A DNA stretch of 18,347 nt, taken from assembly GCA_964389475.1 (NCBI GenBank), contig CAYMFD010000080.1:1-18347 (forward strand), read 5' to 3'. Of this stretch, positions 7,190 to 15,507 are shown one piece after another. This stretch comes from CAYMFD01 sp964389475. GTDB taxonomy: Bacteria; Bacteroidota; Bacteroidia; Chitinophagales; Saprospiraceae. Under the pieces are notes generated by a model. It saw nothing but the letters and a program-made list of their open reading frames with translations, ran no database searches and had not been told where the DNA came from. The translations under genes and the position numbers were made by a program. Positions within the stretch are counted from its first letter, which is position 1; each line of letters starts with the position of its first letter.

Positions 7190-9478
7190 ATGATAGGCGA
7201 TGTAATCATTCTCAAGGAGCGACATAGACGACTGGCAAGTAGGGTGCTAGAGCAGGTAGGTGACCGGCTACAGCCACTGAGTATCATCAGTATTGCTGGG
7301 GAGTCGGGCAGTGGCAAGTCGACCATGGCTATGTCTATCAAGGAGTTGCTAGAACAGGAGTCCTACCATGTCGTGATACTCCACATGGACGACTACTACC
7401 GCCTACCTCCTACGGATAACCACAACGCTAGATTAGCGGACCTGGCTCATGTAGGTCCTCAAGAAGTAGACTTGTCGCTCCTGCAGCAACACCTCAATGA
7501 CTACAAGGCTGGTAGCAAGTTGATTAACAAGCCACTAGTCCACTTTCGTGAAAACGAGATCAGGTCCGAAGTCCTTACTATAGAGGAGCCGTCTATACTT
7601 ATCGTCGAGGGTACTTATGTCACCTTACTAGAAGAGGTAGATGTACGCATATTTATGACTCGGGACTATCATCAGTCTTACAAAGATCGTCTAGCGAGGG
7701 GCCGTGATCAGGGTACTGCTTTTGTAGAAAAGGTCCTGTCCCTTGAACACGAGATCGTCAAGCATCATGCGGCCAAGGCTGACCTACTAGTAGATGCACA
7801 CTATCGGATTACCAGTAATGGGGTGGACCGCGATTGGTGGAAGTCATCCGTCATGTATCAGATCTATCCGCGAAGTTATCAGGACAGTAACGGTGATGGC
7901 TTTGGTGATATATCAGGCATCATCTCACGCCTCGACCATATCCAAGATCTCGGTATCGATATCATATGGTTAAGCCCTGTCTACCCGAGTCCCGACCACG
8001 ATTACGGCTACGATATATCAGACTACTACGGTATAGATCCGCGGTACGGCACGCTAGCAGATTTTACGAGTCTACTTGACGATGTCCATAGTCGTGGTAT
8101 GAAACTCATCATGGACCTAGTCGTCAATCATACGTCGATCGAGCACAACTGGTTTAAGCAGAGTCGATCGAGTATAGATAGCCCCTACAGGGACTACTAT
8201 ATCTGGCGAGAAAATGTAGACGGCAATCCACCTACTAACTGGCAGGCGTGGTTCGGTGGTCCCGCGTGGACACTCGATGAGACGACGGATTGCTGGTACT
8301 TACATTTATTTACGCCAGAGCAGCCTGACCTCAACTGGGAAAACCCAATGGTCCGAGAGGAGGTATTTAAGAATATGCGCTATTGGCTAGACATGGGTGT
8401 CGATGGCTTTAGGATGGATGTCATATCACTTCTCAGTAAGCCAGCCATCTATAAGGATTCGCCCAATACGGCGATCACCTACCTAGCCGAGCATTTCTAT
8501 GCTAATGGTCCACGTATTCATGACTTTCTCAGAGAGATGCACGAACAGGTACTCTCCCTCTACGATGTCGTGACGGTAGGCGAGGGCCCAGGTATTACCA
8601 AGGAAGTTGCACTGGACTATATCGGTAGCGACCGGCGAGAGCTCAATATGATTTTTCAGCTAGACCTTATGTTTGGGGATCACGGGCCTGGTGGGAAGTT
8701 TGATATACGTCCTATGTCGCTGCTCAAGTTTAAGCAGATCATGGATGGCTGGGATGCCGCCGTAGCTGCAGGTGGTTGGAACAACGTATTTTTGGATAAT
8801 CACGACTTCCCGAGGATGGTCTCTCGTTTTGGAGATGACGGTGAGTATCGAGACCGCTCTGCCAAGATGCTGGCGACGATGATCCTCAGTATGCGGGGTA
8901 CGCCATGCATCTACCAGGGCAGCGAGATCGGTATGACCAATGTCGCCTTTGATGACCCAGAGATGTACCGAGATGTCGAGGCGGTCAATTTCTTTGCGAG
9001 CCTTGAGGAGTGGGGGATAGACAAGGACGAGGCACTACACCGCATGCACATACAGGGTAGGGATAATGCCCGCACACCTATGCAGTGGTCCTCAGCCAGT
9101 CATGCGGGTTTTAGCGATGCCCAGCCATGGATATCCGTTAATCCTAACTATCCAGCGATCAATGTTGCTGCCGAGAACGAACGAGAAGACGGCATCCTGG
9201 CGTACTACAGACATCTTATCAACCTGCGTAAGGTCATGTCGATATTCGTACGTGGCGACTACCACTCCCTCACACCAGATCATGAGCAGCTCTACTGCTA
9301 CAGTCGTGAGCATGATGACGAACGCATCTTCGTACTTCTCAACTTCAGCGGACAGGAGGCGGCTGTGCCTCCGTACATCCACCTTGGCGATACGAGTGTC
9401 TTGATCTCTAATGTTGATGCTCCCTCTACCGCTGTACTGCAGCCGTGGGAGGGCACCATATGGCGGCAGCGGTCTTAG
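7190..9478 (+). CDS. Fusion of uridine-kinase-like P-loop kinase and GH13 alpha-glucosidase
   Basis: One uninterrupted 762-residue frame joins two enzymes. Residues ~1-207 are a PRK/uridine-kinase-type P-loop domain: Walker A GESGSGKS (37-44), HMDDYY (65-70, where this family has its substrate/Mg Asp), ILIVEGTYV (137-144) and a lid-like RLARGRD (167-173). Residues ~214-762 form a complete GH13 enzyme: WWKSSVMYQIYPRSYQD, the DSNGDGFGD loop, DLVVNHT (region I), nucleophile Asp410 in GFRMDVI, acid Glu465 in TVGEG, Asp539 in FLDNHDF, RDNARTPMQW (624-633) and a C-terminal beta domain. Val after the nucleophile is typical of alpha-1,6-glucosidases and of trehalose-6-phosphate hydrolase, not of maltases. 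No signal peptide, so cytoplasmic. It is divergent from the trehalase operon. Possible reactions are release of glucose coupled to phosphorylation, or phosphorylation of a disaccharide followed by hydrolysis. The kinase substrate is unknown; true uridine kinase activity is not assumed. Confidence 0.93.
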   Translation: MIGDVIILKERHRRLASRVLEQVGDRLQPLSIISIAGESGSGKSTMAMSIKELLEQESYHVVILHMDDYYRLPPTDNHNARLADLAHVGPQEVDLSLLQQHLNDYKAGSKLINKPLVHFRENEIRSEVLTIEEPSILIVEGTYVTLLEEVDVRIFMTRDYHQSYKDRLARGRDQGTAFVEKVLSLEHEIVKHHAAKADLLVDAHYRITSNGVDRDWWKSSVMYQIYPRSYQDSNGDGFGDISGIISRLDHIQDLGIDIIWLSPVYPSPDHDYGYDISDYYGIDPRYGTLADFTSLLDDVHSRGMKLIMDLVVNHTSIEHNWFKQSRSSIDSPYRDYYIWRENVDGNPPTNWQAWFGGPAWTLDETTDCWYLHLFTPEQPDLNWENPMVREEVFKNMRYWLDMGVDGFRMDVISLLSKPAIYKDSPNTAITYLAEHFYANGPRIHDFLREMHEQVLSLYDVVTVGEGPGITKEVALDYIGSDRRELNMIFQLDLMFGDHGPGGKFDIRPMSLLKFKQIMDGWDAAVAAGGWNNVFLDNHDFPRMVSRFGDDGEYRDRSAKMLATMILSMRGTPCIYQGSEIGMTNVAFDDPEMYRDVEAVNFFASLEEWGIDKDEALHRMHIQGRDNARTPMQWSSASHAGFSDAQPWISVNPNYPAINVAAENEREDGILAYYRHLINLRKVMSIFVRGDYHSLTPDHEQLYCYSREHDDERIFVLLNFSGQEAAVPPYIHLGDTSVLISNVDAPSTAVLQPWEGTIWRQRS

Positions 9479-12400
9479 TTACTGACCACCAATACCTTCT
9501 CGACCATACGCTGAGTATCACTGCGTAACTCTACGATGTATAGTCCGCTCTGTGACACCTCGACTTGATTAGCTTGTTCTCCTACTTGTGCTACCATCTG
9601 TCCGTCTAGGGTGTAGACATATGCGTCTGTCCACCAAGTGCTACTTGCTCTCCAAGTAATCATTCTGTCGACGCTGTAGATTATGGTCTCTGGTATGAGC
9701 TCTTCTCCTACAGATGTCAGGCAGTCTTGCGTAACCGTAAAGCTATCACTACAGCCCGACACGGGGTCCATCAAGGTGTAGGTGACCGTATCGCCACCCA
9801 TGATAGGCCCGACTGTATAGGTATCGTCACTAGTCAATAGGGCATCTACGACCGTGCTGCCTAGGCTGAGAGTCAGCGTCGTACCTAGACCTTCTCCCTC
9901 GATGGCAAAGGTGACGACATAGACGCCATCCTCGCAGTCACCGACTACTACATCGACGATGTCTAGCTGACAACTAGTCGTAGTATCGCAGCATAAGGGT
10001 TCTTCTAGCTCTATCACATCGCTGCACATGGCGTCATTGAGGTCTGTTACGACAAACTCGTAGATCGTACTACAATCGCCTGCTACGGTGATATTCACTT
10101 CTTCTTGACTACCGTAGGTGCCATAGTTTATGCCATTGCCGTTAATAGTAAAGCCTGTGCTGGCAGCCCCTGATTGCAGTACATCGAGGCGGATCGTGAC
10201 GCTATCTCCGTCGCACTCACCTATGGTGATGTCGTCAATTGTGATTTCACAGGGTATCAACGTATCACAGCAGATAGGCTCTGCTACATCAAATACCGCA
10301 TTGCAGTCCGCATCGTCGGCATCTGTTACGACGAACTCATACTCTAGCTCACAATCAGGCTCTATGGTTAGGACTATCGGTGACTGGTCGTAGCCATAAT
10401 TACCATAAATGACACCATTGCCACCCAGTACGAAGGAGTCACCCGTAGCGCCACTCGCATTAACGATGACAGCGACATCGACCAGGCCGTCCTCGCACAG
10501 GCCTACCTCCACATTACTGATCTCCACTAGGCATGCTGACCCATCGCAGCAGATCGGCTCCGCTAGAGCGGTGTCTACCTGGCAGCTACCATCCACGAGG
10601 TCTGTCGCCACGAACTCATAGAGAGTCGCACAGTCGCCATCCACGACGATGTCTACCGTCCCGTCCGCATAGGCATACTGGCCATACGTGTTACCATTAC
10701 CCGCTAGAGCGAAAGAGTCACTAGCCATACCACTTGTACTTACAGATAGGGATACCGTAGCGCTATCACCATCGCAGGTACTCACCCTGAGACTTGTAAT
10801 AGCTAGCGAGCAGTCCACAGAGCAGCAGATAGGATCTTGTAAGGCTATATCGTCAGAGCAGGTACTGGCGACCTGGTCCGCGACTACGAACTCGTAAATC
10901 GTCGAGCAGTCTCCTACTACCTCTAGTGTGATAGGCGATTGGTCATAGGCAAATGTGCCGTAACTACCACCATTGCCAGCAACGGTAAAGCTGTCAGATA
11001 CGGCGGTACCCACAACGTCAAGGATGACCGCAGCATTCATACCCACGCATGGCTCTACCATGATAGATGCTATCTCAACGGCGCAAGTGTCGACGTCACA
11101 GCATATCGGTTCGTCTAGGGCTATAGCGGCCATACATGCGGGGTCTTGGCTATCTGTCGCGACGAATTCATATATCGTCATGCAATCTCCTGCAAGTGTC
11201 AGCGTGATGGGGCTTGCTGTATAAAAGAATGTACCATAGCTAGTCCCATTGCCACTTAGGTCAAATCCACTGCTTGCACCACTATTGCTTGTAAGTTCGA
11301 GTGTTACCTCAAAATTACCGTCCATGCAATTCGCCAGATCGATCGACGTAAATGCTATATCGCAGGTGCAGCACAGCGGTTCTGGTAGTGAGGCAAAAGT
11401 GCCACAGGTAGGATCGACGCTATCTTCTATAAAAAAGGTTGGTGCTAGGCTACAGTCCTCTGGTACTTCTAGGACGTAGGGACCACTGTTATAGTCAAAT
11501 GGACCATAGGTGTTGCCATTGAGGTCTTCGATGTTAAAGGAATTGCTCGGTGTATCACTACTCGTAAAGTCAATCTCCACGATAGCCTGACCTACAGTAT
11601 TACAGTTCATTGATGAGATCGCTACGCTACCTAGGTTACAGGCGAATGGACAGTCTATCTCAAACTGAACCTCCTCGCTACAGAGGTTGCCATCTATGAC
11701 GACGTCGAGTACATAAGTACCATTCTGATAAGTAGAAATATCTATCTCTAGTGGGAAATCACTAACCGTACCCATTGCTACGATTTCACTATTGGCACCA
11801 AAAAATAACGTCGATGTAAAAGTCTCGCTGGGGTCTGCATCGGTATTAATCTCTAGGGTGAGAAGGTCTGTCTGACAATCGACTGTCTCAATTAATGAAG
11901 TGATCGTACATGGCACAATACAGCATGTGTCTGTCAGCGTGATTGCGGTATCACAGGCATAGTATAGGTCATTAAGTACGAGGGTAGGTGCTCCATTACA
12001 AAAACCACCCGGTATCATCTGTACATAAGTCGTAGTCTTGTCGTACAGGGTATCTAGGATCGAGCCATCAAGAACTACCTCGTAACCCAGTACGCCTATG
12101 CCCTCATTATCTATGCCAATGCTTAACTCTAGGTCTTTGTCTGCATTACAGGCGTAGCTGATAGCGGTATTGGTCCAGTCGCAGCCAGGTGGGCACAAGG
12201 GTATTTCGTTTGGTTCGCCAAAATCAGTACACAAGAAGTTGTTTAAGTCGGCAAGAACGAAGTCATACTTGATCGGCTCCCAGTCAAATGGTCCGATAAC
12301 GACGGGCAGTTGGCTATAGCTAAAGTTGCCGTAGTTGACAGAGTTGACAGCTATCGTAAAGCTGTCAGACACTTCTTGAAAGTCGGCATCAAAAATGAAT

Positions 12401-13059
12401 GAAAAGGTACTATCCTGATCGTCACAGTCTATGACGTCCCACCGTGCATTAAAGATCGAGCAGACACAGGGTGAGGTGATCTGAATTGTGTCGCAGCAAG
12501 TAGTGTCCGTGCTGTCGCATATGATGAACTCCGCTATGTCACTACCATCATGCTGGATGCTGAGTGTCTGATTACTGCCTGCGTAGTTAAGGGTGCCGAC
12601 ATTCATACCATTAAACGACACGGTGTAGGACTGGCTGTTGACAGGTGGGTTTAGGACTTCAAATGCTACATCGTAGTTGCCAAAGGCGTCACACGAGCTT
12701 GCCTGTTTTACCGATGCCTCGAGTTTACAAGGGCCACAGCATACTGTACCTACTTCTACGGCCTCACCACACGCTGGATTAGCGGCATCACGTACTACAA
12801 ACTCAAACTTCGTCGTGCAGTCACCTAGTAAGTCATTGATGACGATACCGTTATTGTACATCAGAGTACCATAGTTGATGCCGTTACCTTGTACGATGTA
12901 TTGCTTACTATCGATATCAGTATCGATAAACCTCAGCGTGACGGCAAACTCTCCGTCAGCATTGCAGGCTCCCACGGTAGCTGTTAGGTCCGATATGTCG
13001 CATTGGGCCGTGCAGCAGAGTGCGATGATGCTAAGTACAAGTGTGTATATCCACTTCAT
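9475..13059 (-). CDS. Secreted protein of twelve Cys-rich ~92-residue repeats with T9SS-type C-terminal domain
   Basis: This 1194-residue protein begins with a signal peptide (residues 1-19, MKWIYTLVLSIIALCCTAQ). The body is twelve tandem repeats, each starting at a Cys: residues 20, 111, 200, 293, 384, 474, 566, 659, 750, 843, 937 and 1030. Later copies share the core NGxxYGxxxYxxSP, GDCSTIYEFVVTD and EPICCD. The Thr/Ser/Val-rich, Gly/Asn-turn composition suggests Ig-like beta-sandwiches. Complete repeats have six Cys, the last two adjacent. Residues ~1120-1194 resemble a T9SS type A sorting domain (YTLDGQMV, then SGLYIVELRSD and KVLVV), though without a clear PNP motif. It is probably a rigid, disulfide-stabilised surface stalk or matrix protein. 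I do not recognise the repeat as a named family. It converges on the kinase-GH13 gene with a 4-base overlap and is divergent from the next surface-protein gene. Confidence 0.92.
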   Translation of the reverse strand: MKWIYTLVLSIIALCCTAQCDISDLTATVGACNADGEFAVTLRFIDTDIDSKQYIVQGNGINYGTLMYNNGIVINDLLGDCTTKFEFVVRDAANPACGEAVEVGTVCCGPCKLEASVKQASSCDAFGNYDVAFEVLNPPVNSQSYTVSFNGMNVGTLNYAGSNQTLSIQHDGSDIAEFIICDSTDTTCCDTIQITSPCVCSIFNARWDVIDCDDQDSTFSFIFDADFQEVSDSFTIAVNSVNYGNFSYSQLPVVIGPFDWEPIKYDFVLADLNNFLCTDFGEPNEIPLCPPGCDWTNTAISYACNADKDLELSIGIDNEGIGVLGYEVVLDGSILDTLYDKTTTYVQMIPGGFCNGAPTLVLNDLYYACDTAITLTDTCCIVPCTITSLIETVDCQTDLLTLEINTDADPSETFTSTLFFGANSEIVAMGTVSDFPLEIDISTYQNGTYVLDVVIDGNLCSEEVQFEIDCPFACNLGSVAISSMNCNTVGQAIVEIDFTSSDTPSNSFNIEDLNGNTYGPFDYNSGPYVLEVPEDCSLAPTFFIEDSVDPTCGTFASLPEPLCCTCDIAFTSIDLANCMDGNFEVTLELTSNSGASSGFDLSGNGTSYGTFFYTASPITLTLAGDCMTIYEFVATDSQDPACMAAIALDEPICCDVDTCAVEIASIMVEPCVGMNAAVILDVVGTAVSDSFTVAGNGGSYGTFAYDQSPITLEVVGDCSTIYEFVVADQVASTCSDDIALQDPICCSVDCSLAITSLRVSTCDGDSATVSLSVSTSGMASDSFALAGNGNTYGQYAYADGTVDIVVDGDCATLYEFVATDLVDGSCQVDTALAEPICCDGSACLVEISNVEVGLCEDGLVDVAVIVNASGATGDSFVLGGNGVIYGNYGYDQSPIVLTIEPDCELEYEFVVTDADDADCNAVFDVAEPICCDTLIPCEITIDDITIGECDGDSVTIRLDVLQSGAASTGFTINGNGINYGTYGSQEEVNITVAGDCSTIYEFVVTDLNDAMCSDVIELEEPLCCDTTTSCQLDIVDVVVGDCEDGVYVVTFAIEGEGLGTTLTLSLGSTVVDALLTSDDTYTVGPIMGGDTVTYTLMDPVSGCSDSFTVTQDCLTSVGEELIPETIIYSVDRMITWRASSTWWTDAYVYTLDGQMVAQVGEQANQVEVSQSGLYIVELRSDTQRMVEKVLVVSN
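9721..13002 (-). repeat. Twelve tandem coding repeats of ~273-282 bp
   Basis: In residues of the encoded protein, the repeat spacing is 91, 89, 93, 91, 90, 92, 93, 91, 93, 94 and 93, taken from one leading Cys to the next. Repeats 7-11 (residues 566-1029) are clearly the closest to each other; repeats 2-5 and 12 are divergent. The pattern fits amplification near the C-terminal side of the array with older copies toward the N terminus. Confidence 0.9.
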
Positions 13060-13221
13060 AAAATGTGATTATCAACTGAGAATGATGAATGAGTAGTAAC
13101 TGCTACCTGCAAGAGTACGCAAACTGCCAAAATGCTGCCAGATAAGTTAAACTATAGCGGCGAGGCGGGCTTCTATTGGGATAGTTCGTATTTTTATTTT
13201 TCAAATATAAGAAAACCTCAT

Positions 13222-15507
13222 ATGTGTCAGCTCACCATACGTCTAGTAATTGCGATTTCTGCATTGTTTTTTACAACGGCAATGCAGGCAAGTATCTTCT
13301 GTCCTGCTGATATTACGATCAGTTGTCACATGCCTTACACGGATACCAATATGACGGGTACAGCCAATGTTTACGGGTCTGGCTACACCGTGGCAAGATA
13401 CTATGACGATACTGATAATATTGATCGTTGCAACGTCGGTTTTGTGATACGTACCTGGTATGCTGATAAGAATAATAATTACCAGCATGACCCTTACGAA
13501 CTGAGCTGCCAGCAGCGCATCACCATCACAGATTTAGATCAAGAAGTAACCGTTACATTTCCCCAAGATATTACGGTAGACTGTCCTGATGACATACCCG
13601 CAACAAGGCCTACCTACCAAGGTGGCATCTGTGACCAGATAGCGGTCAATATTACCGACGTACCGTTCACCGTAGTAGAGGGAGCATGTCTTAAAATAGA
13701 GCGGACGTTTACCATCATTAACTGGTGTGATTATAGACCCTCTGATCCCGATTGGGATGGCTCGGGCCGATTCGTAGGCACCCAGTCGATCAAGGTGGCA
13801 CAGCGAGCAGCACCACGACTGGCGGTCACGGGCGACTTCGACATCGGCGTATCAGCCGATTGTCAGGCTCAAGGTATTACCTTGCATAACGTAGCTACAG
13901 AGTATGGCGACTGTCCGAGTGATGAGCTCCAGTACGAGTTCTATATAGACCTAGACTGGGATGGGGAGATGGAGACGCGGTACAGTCACTTACTGACCGG
14001 TGACTACTTCCTTGCGCCAGCACCAGCAGGAGACTCCGTAGAGGTCACTCTAGTAGAGACCCTTCCTATCGGTAAATATAAGTACAAGTGGTCTGTGACA
14101 GATGGCTGTGGTAACTTCAGATCTGCCGAAGGTGTGATCAACGTGGTAGACAACAAGCCGCCTACACCATACTGCTTGCTGGTAGCATACTCTACCGTCG
14201 GTGGTGATGATATGCCGCTTACGGTCAGGTCTAGCCTCTTTGATCGTGGGGCTTTTGATAATTGTACTGATCCAGAGCACATTCAGATTTCTTTCTCAGA
14301 GGATGTTACTGATACGCTGAGAGTGGTAGACTGCAACAGTAGAGGCATACAGTTTTATCGATTATATGCGACAGACCTTGCAGGCAATAGCGACTATTGT
14401 AACGTGTTTTTGCTAGCCTTTGACAATGGCAACTGTGGACCCATCTTCCGAGCATTAGGTCAGGTGTCTATGCCAGATGGTGAGCCCGTACCAGATATCG
14501 AAGTCGCCGTCATAGATCCTACGGACCAGGTTATGGGCCAGGCGGTAACCACCAGCACGGGTGAGTTTGCAGTAGAGGATCTCGAACTGTACCAAGACCG
14601 TGCAGTGATGGTCTATCCTAATAATTATGACTTTAGTGGAGAGGTGACGCTGGCAGATTTTGTGATCTTGTTTGACCACGTACTAGGCTATTCTAGCAAT
14701 ATGGAGGATTACACTGCGATGGCTGCTGACCTATCTGGCGACGGTCGATTGACAGGTCGAGACCTTAGCCTGCTGGCGGATCATATCATAGGCTGGCCGA
14801 GTGATGCTAGTGTGGGCTCGATGCAAGTGGTCCCAGCTGACCTTATCGAGCAAGGTGCATGGACGGGTGATGACTACCTGTTTACAGATTATGACGGTAG
14901 TTTTGACTACACGGCATATGTGATGGGAGACCTTGATAATAGTGCTAGTCTCGCGCTGGGTAGCAGTAATCAAGGTAGGCAGTCTATAAGCCTAGCTGTG
15001 AGCACGGATGGTGGTCGCATTGACGTCGATATGCCTAGCGACCTCGATGTGACACACATGATGGTGACTACATCTGACCAGGCAACCATTGATATCAGTG
15101 GTAAAGAGATGTCCTCTGGTAGTTACGATGGTAGAGCCTATCACATAGCTGCTATAGATAGTCCTACACTGTCGTTGACGGATATTGATAATATTGATGA
15201 TGTACGAATTCAGGTATTGACCAGTAGTGGTGATATCGTAGATGTAGAGCTTACCATGACGGTCTCTAGCGAGGAGACGGCTACTAAGACGATGCTTGCA
15301 TGCTACCCCAATCCTGTTGCATCGACATTGTTCTTTGACGACCTCGTTGTCAGCGCTGACCTGCTCAACATGTCTGGTCAGTTAGTAGCGACCTCTAGAG
15401 ATGGTCGTCCACTATCTGTTGCTAGCTTGGGTGCAGGTGTTTACATTGCTAAGATGTCTGACCGATTTGGTAGCACCACGTACCAGCGAGTCGTAGTGAC
15501 CGACTAG
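13222..15507 (+). CDS. Secreted HYR-like/dockerin-like multidomain protein with T9SS sorting domain
   Basis: The frame is open from an ATG at 13132, but I place the start at 13222 because only then does the protein open with a signal peptide (MCQLTIRLVIAISALFFTTAMQA). This gives 761 residues. Residues ~26-400 hold Cys-containing HYR-like segments typical of Saprospiraceae surface proteins (FCPADITISC, ITVDCPDDIPA, IINWCDY, SVTDGCGNF, YATDLAGNSDYC). Residues ~408-460 look like a carboxypeptidase-regulatory-like beta domain (ALGQVSMPDGEPVPDIEVAV). Residues 466-525 form two dockerin/EF-hand-like calcium loops: N468-D470-S472 to D479 and D503-S505-D507 to D514, each followed by a helix ending in HVLG or HIIG. 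Residues ~694-761 are a T9SS type A domain starting YPNPVAS and ending GVYIAKMSD. Likely role is cell-surface or matrix structure or adhesion; no catalytic motif was seen. Confidence 0.9.
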   Translation: MCQLTIRLVIAISALFFTTAMQASIFCPADITISCHMPYTDTNMTGTANVYGSGYTVARYYDDTDNIDRCNVGFVIRTWYADKNNNYQHDPYELSCQQRITITDLDQEVTVTFPQDITVDCPDDIPATRPTYQGGICDQIAVNITDVPFTVVEGACLKIERTFTIINWCDYRPSDPDWDGSGRFVGTQSIKVAQRAAPRLAVTGDFDIGVSADCQAQGITLHNVATEYGDCPSDELQYEFYIDLDWDGEMETRYSHLLTGDYFLAPAPAGDSVEVTLVETLPIGKYKYKWSVTDGCGNFRSAEGVINVVDNKPPTPYCLLVAYSTVGGDDMPLTVRSSLFDRGAFDNCTDPEHIQISFSEDVTDTLRVVDCNSRGIQFYRLYATDLAGNSDYCNVFLLAFDNGNCGPIFRALGQVSMPDGEPVPDIEVAVIDPTDQVMGQAVTTSTGEFAVEDLELYQDRAVMVYPNNYDFSGEVTLADFVILFDHVLGYSSNMEDYTAMAADLSGDGRLTGRDLSLLADHIIGWPSDASVGSMQVVPADLIEQGAWTGDDYLFTDYDGSFDYTAYVMGDLDNSASLALGSSNQGRQSISLAVSTDGGRIDVDMPSDLDVTHMMVTTSDQATIDISGKEMSSGSYDGRAYHIAAIDSPTLSLTDIDNIDDVRIQVLTSSGDIVDVELTMTVSSEETATKTMLACYPNPVASTLFFDDLVVSADLLNMSGQLVATSRDGRPLSVASLGAGVYIAKMSDRFGSTTYQRVVVTD

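Noticed and set aside
7190..7810. Zeta-toxin or plain uridine kinase reading of the N-terminal domain
   Set aside because: The P-loop and DDYY fit the PRK/uridine-kinase group better than zeta toxin, there is no antitoxin, and fusion to GH13 in a sugar locus makes nucleoside salvage unlikely, although it cannot be excluded from sequence alone.
10130..11479. Series of 60-90 codon plus-strand frames opposite the twelve-repeat gene
   Set aside because: They recur at the repeat period and are antisense shadows of the repeats, with no start signal or recognisable product.
13202..13209. Minus-strand TATATTTG as a promoter -7 box for the twelve-repeat gene
   Set aside because: The box is perfect, but no TTG occurs at 19-21 bp and the leader would be about 136 nt; it overlaps AT-rich DNA that more likely serves the opposite gene.
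13132..13221. Longer start for the HYR/dockerin-like protein at 13132
   Set aside because: The extra 30 residues would bury the signal peptide; the ATG at 13222 gives a standard one and leaves room for a promoter.
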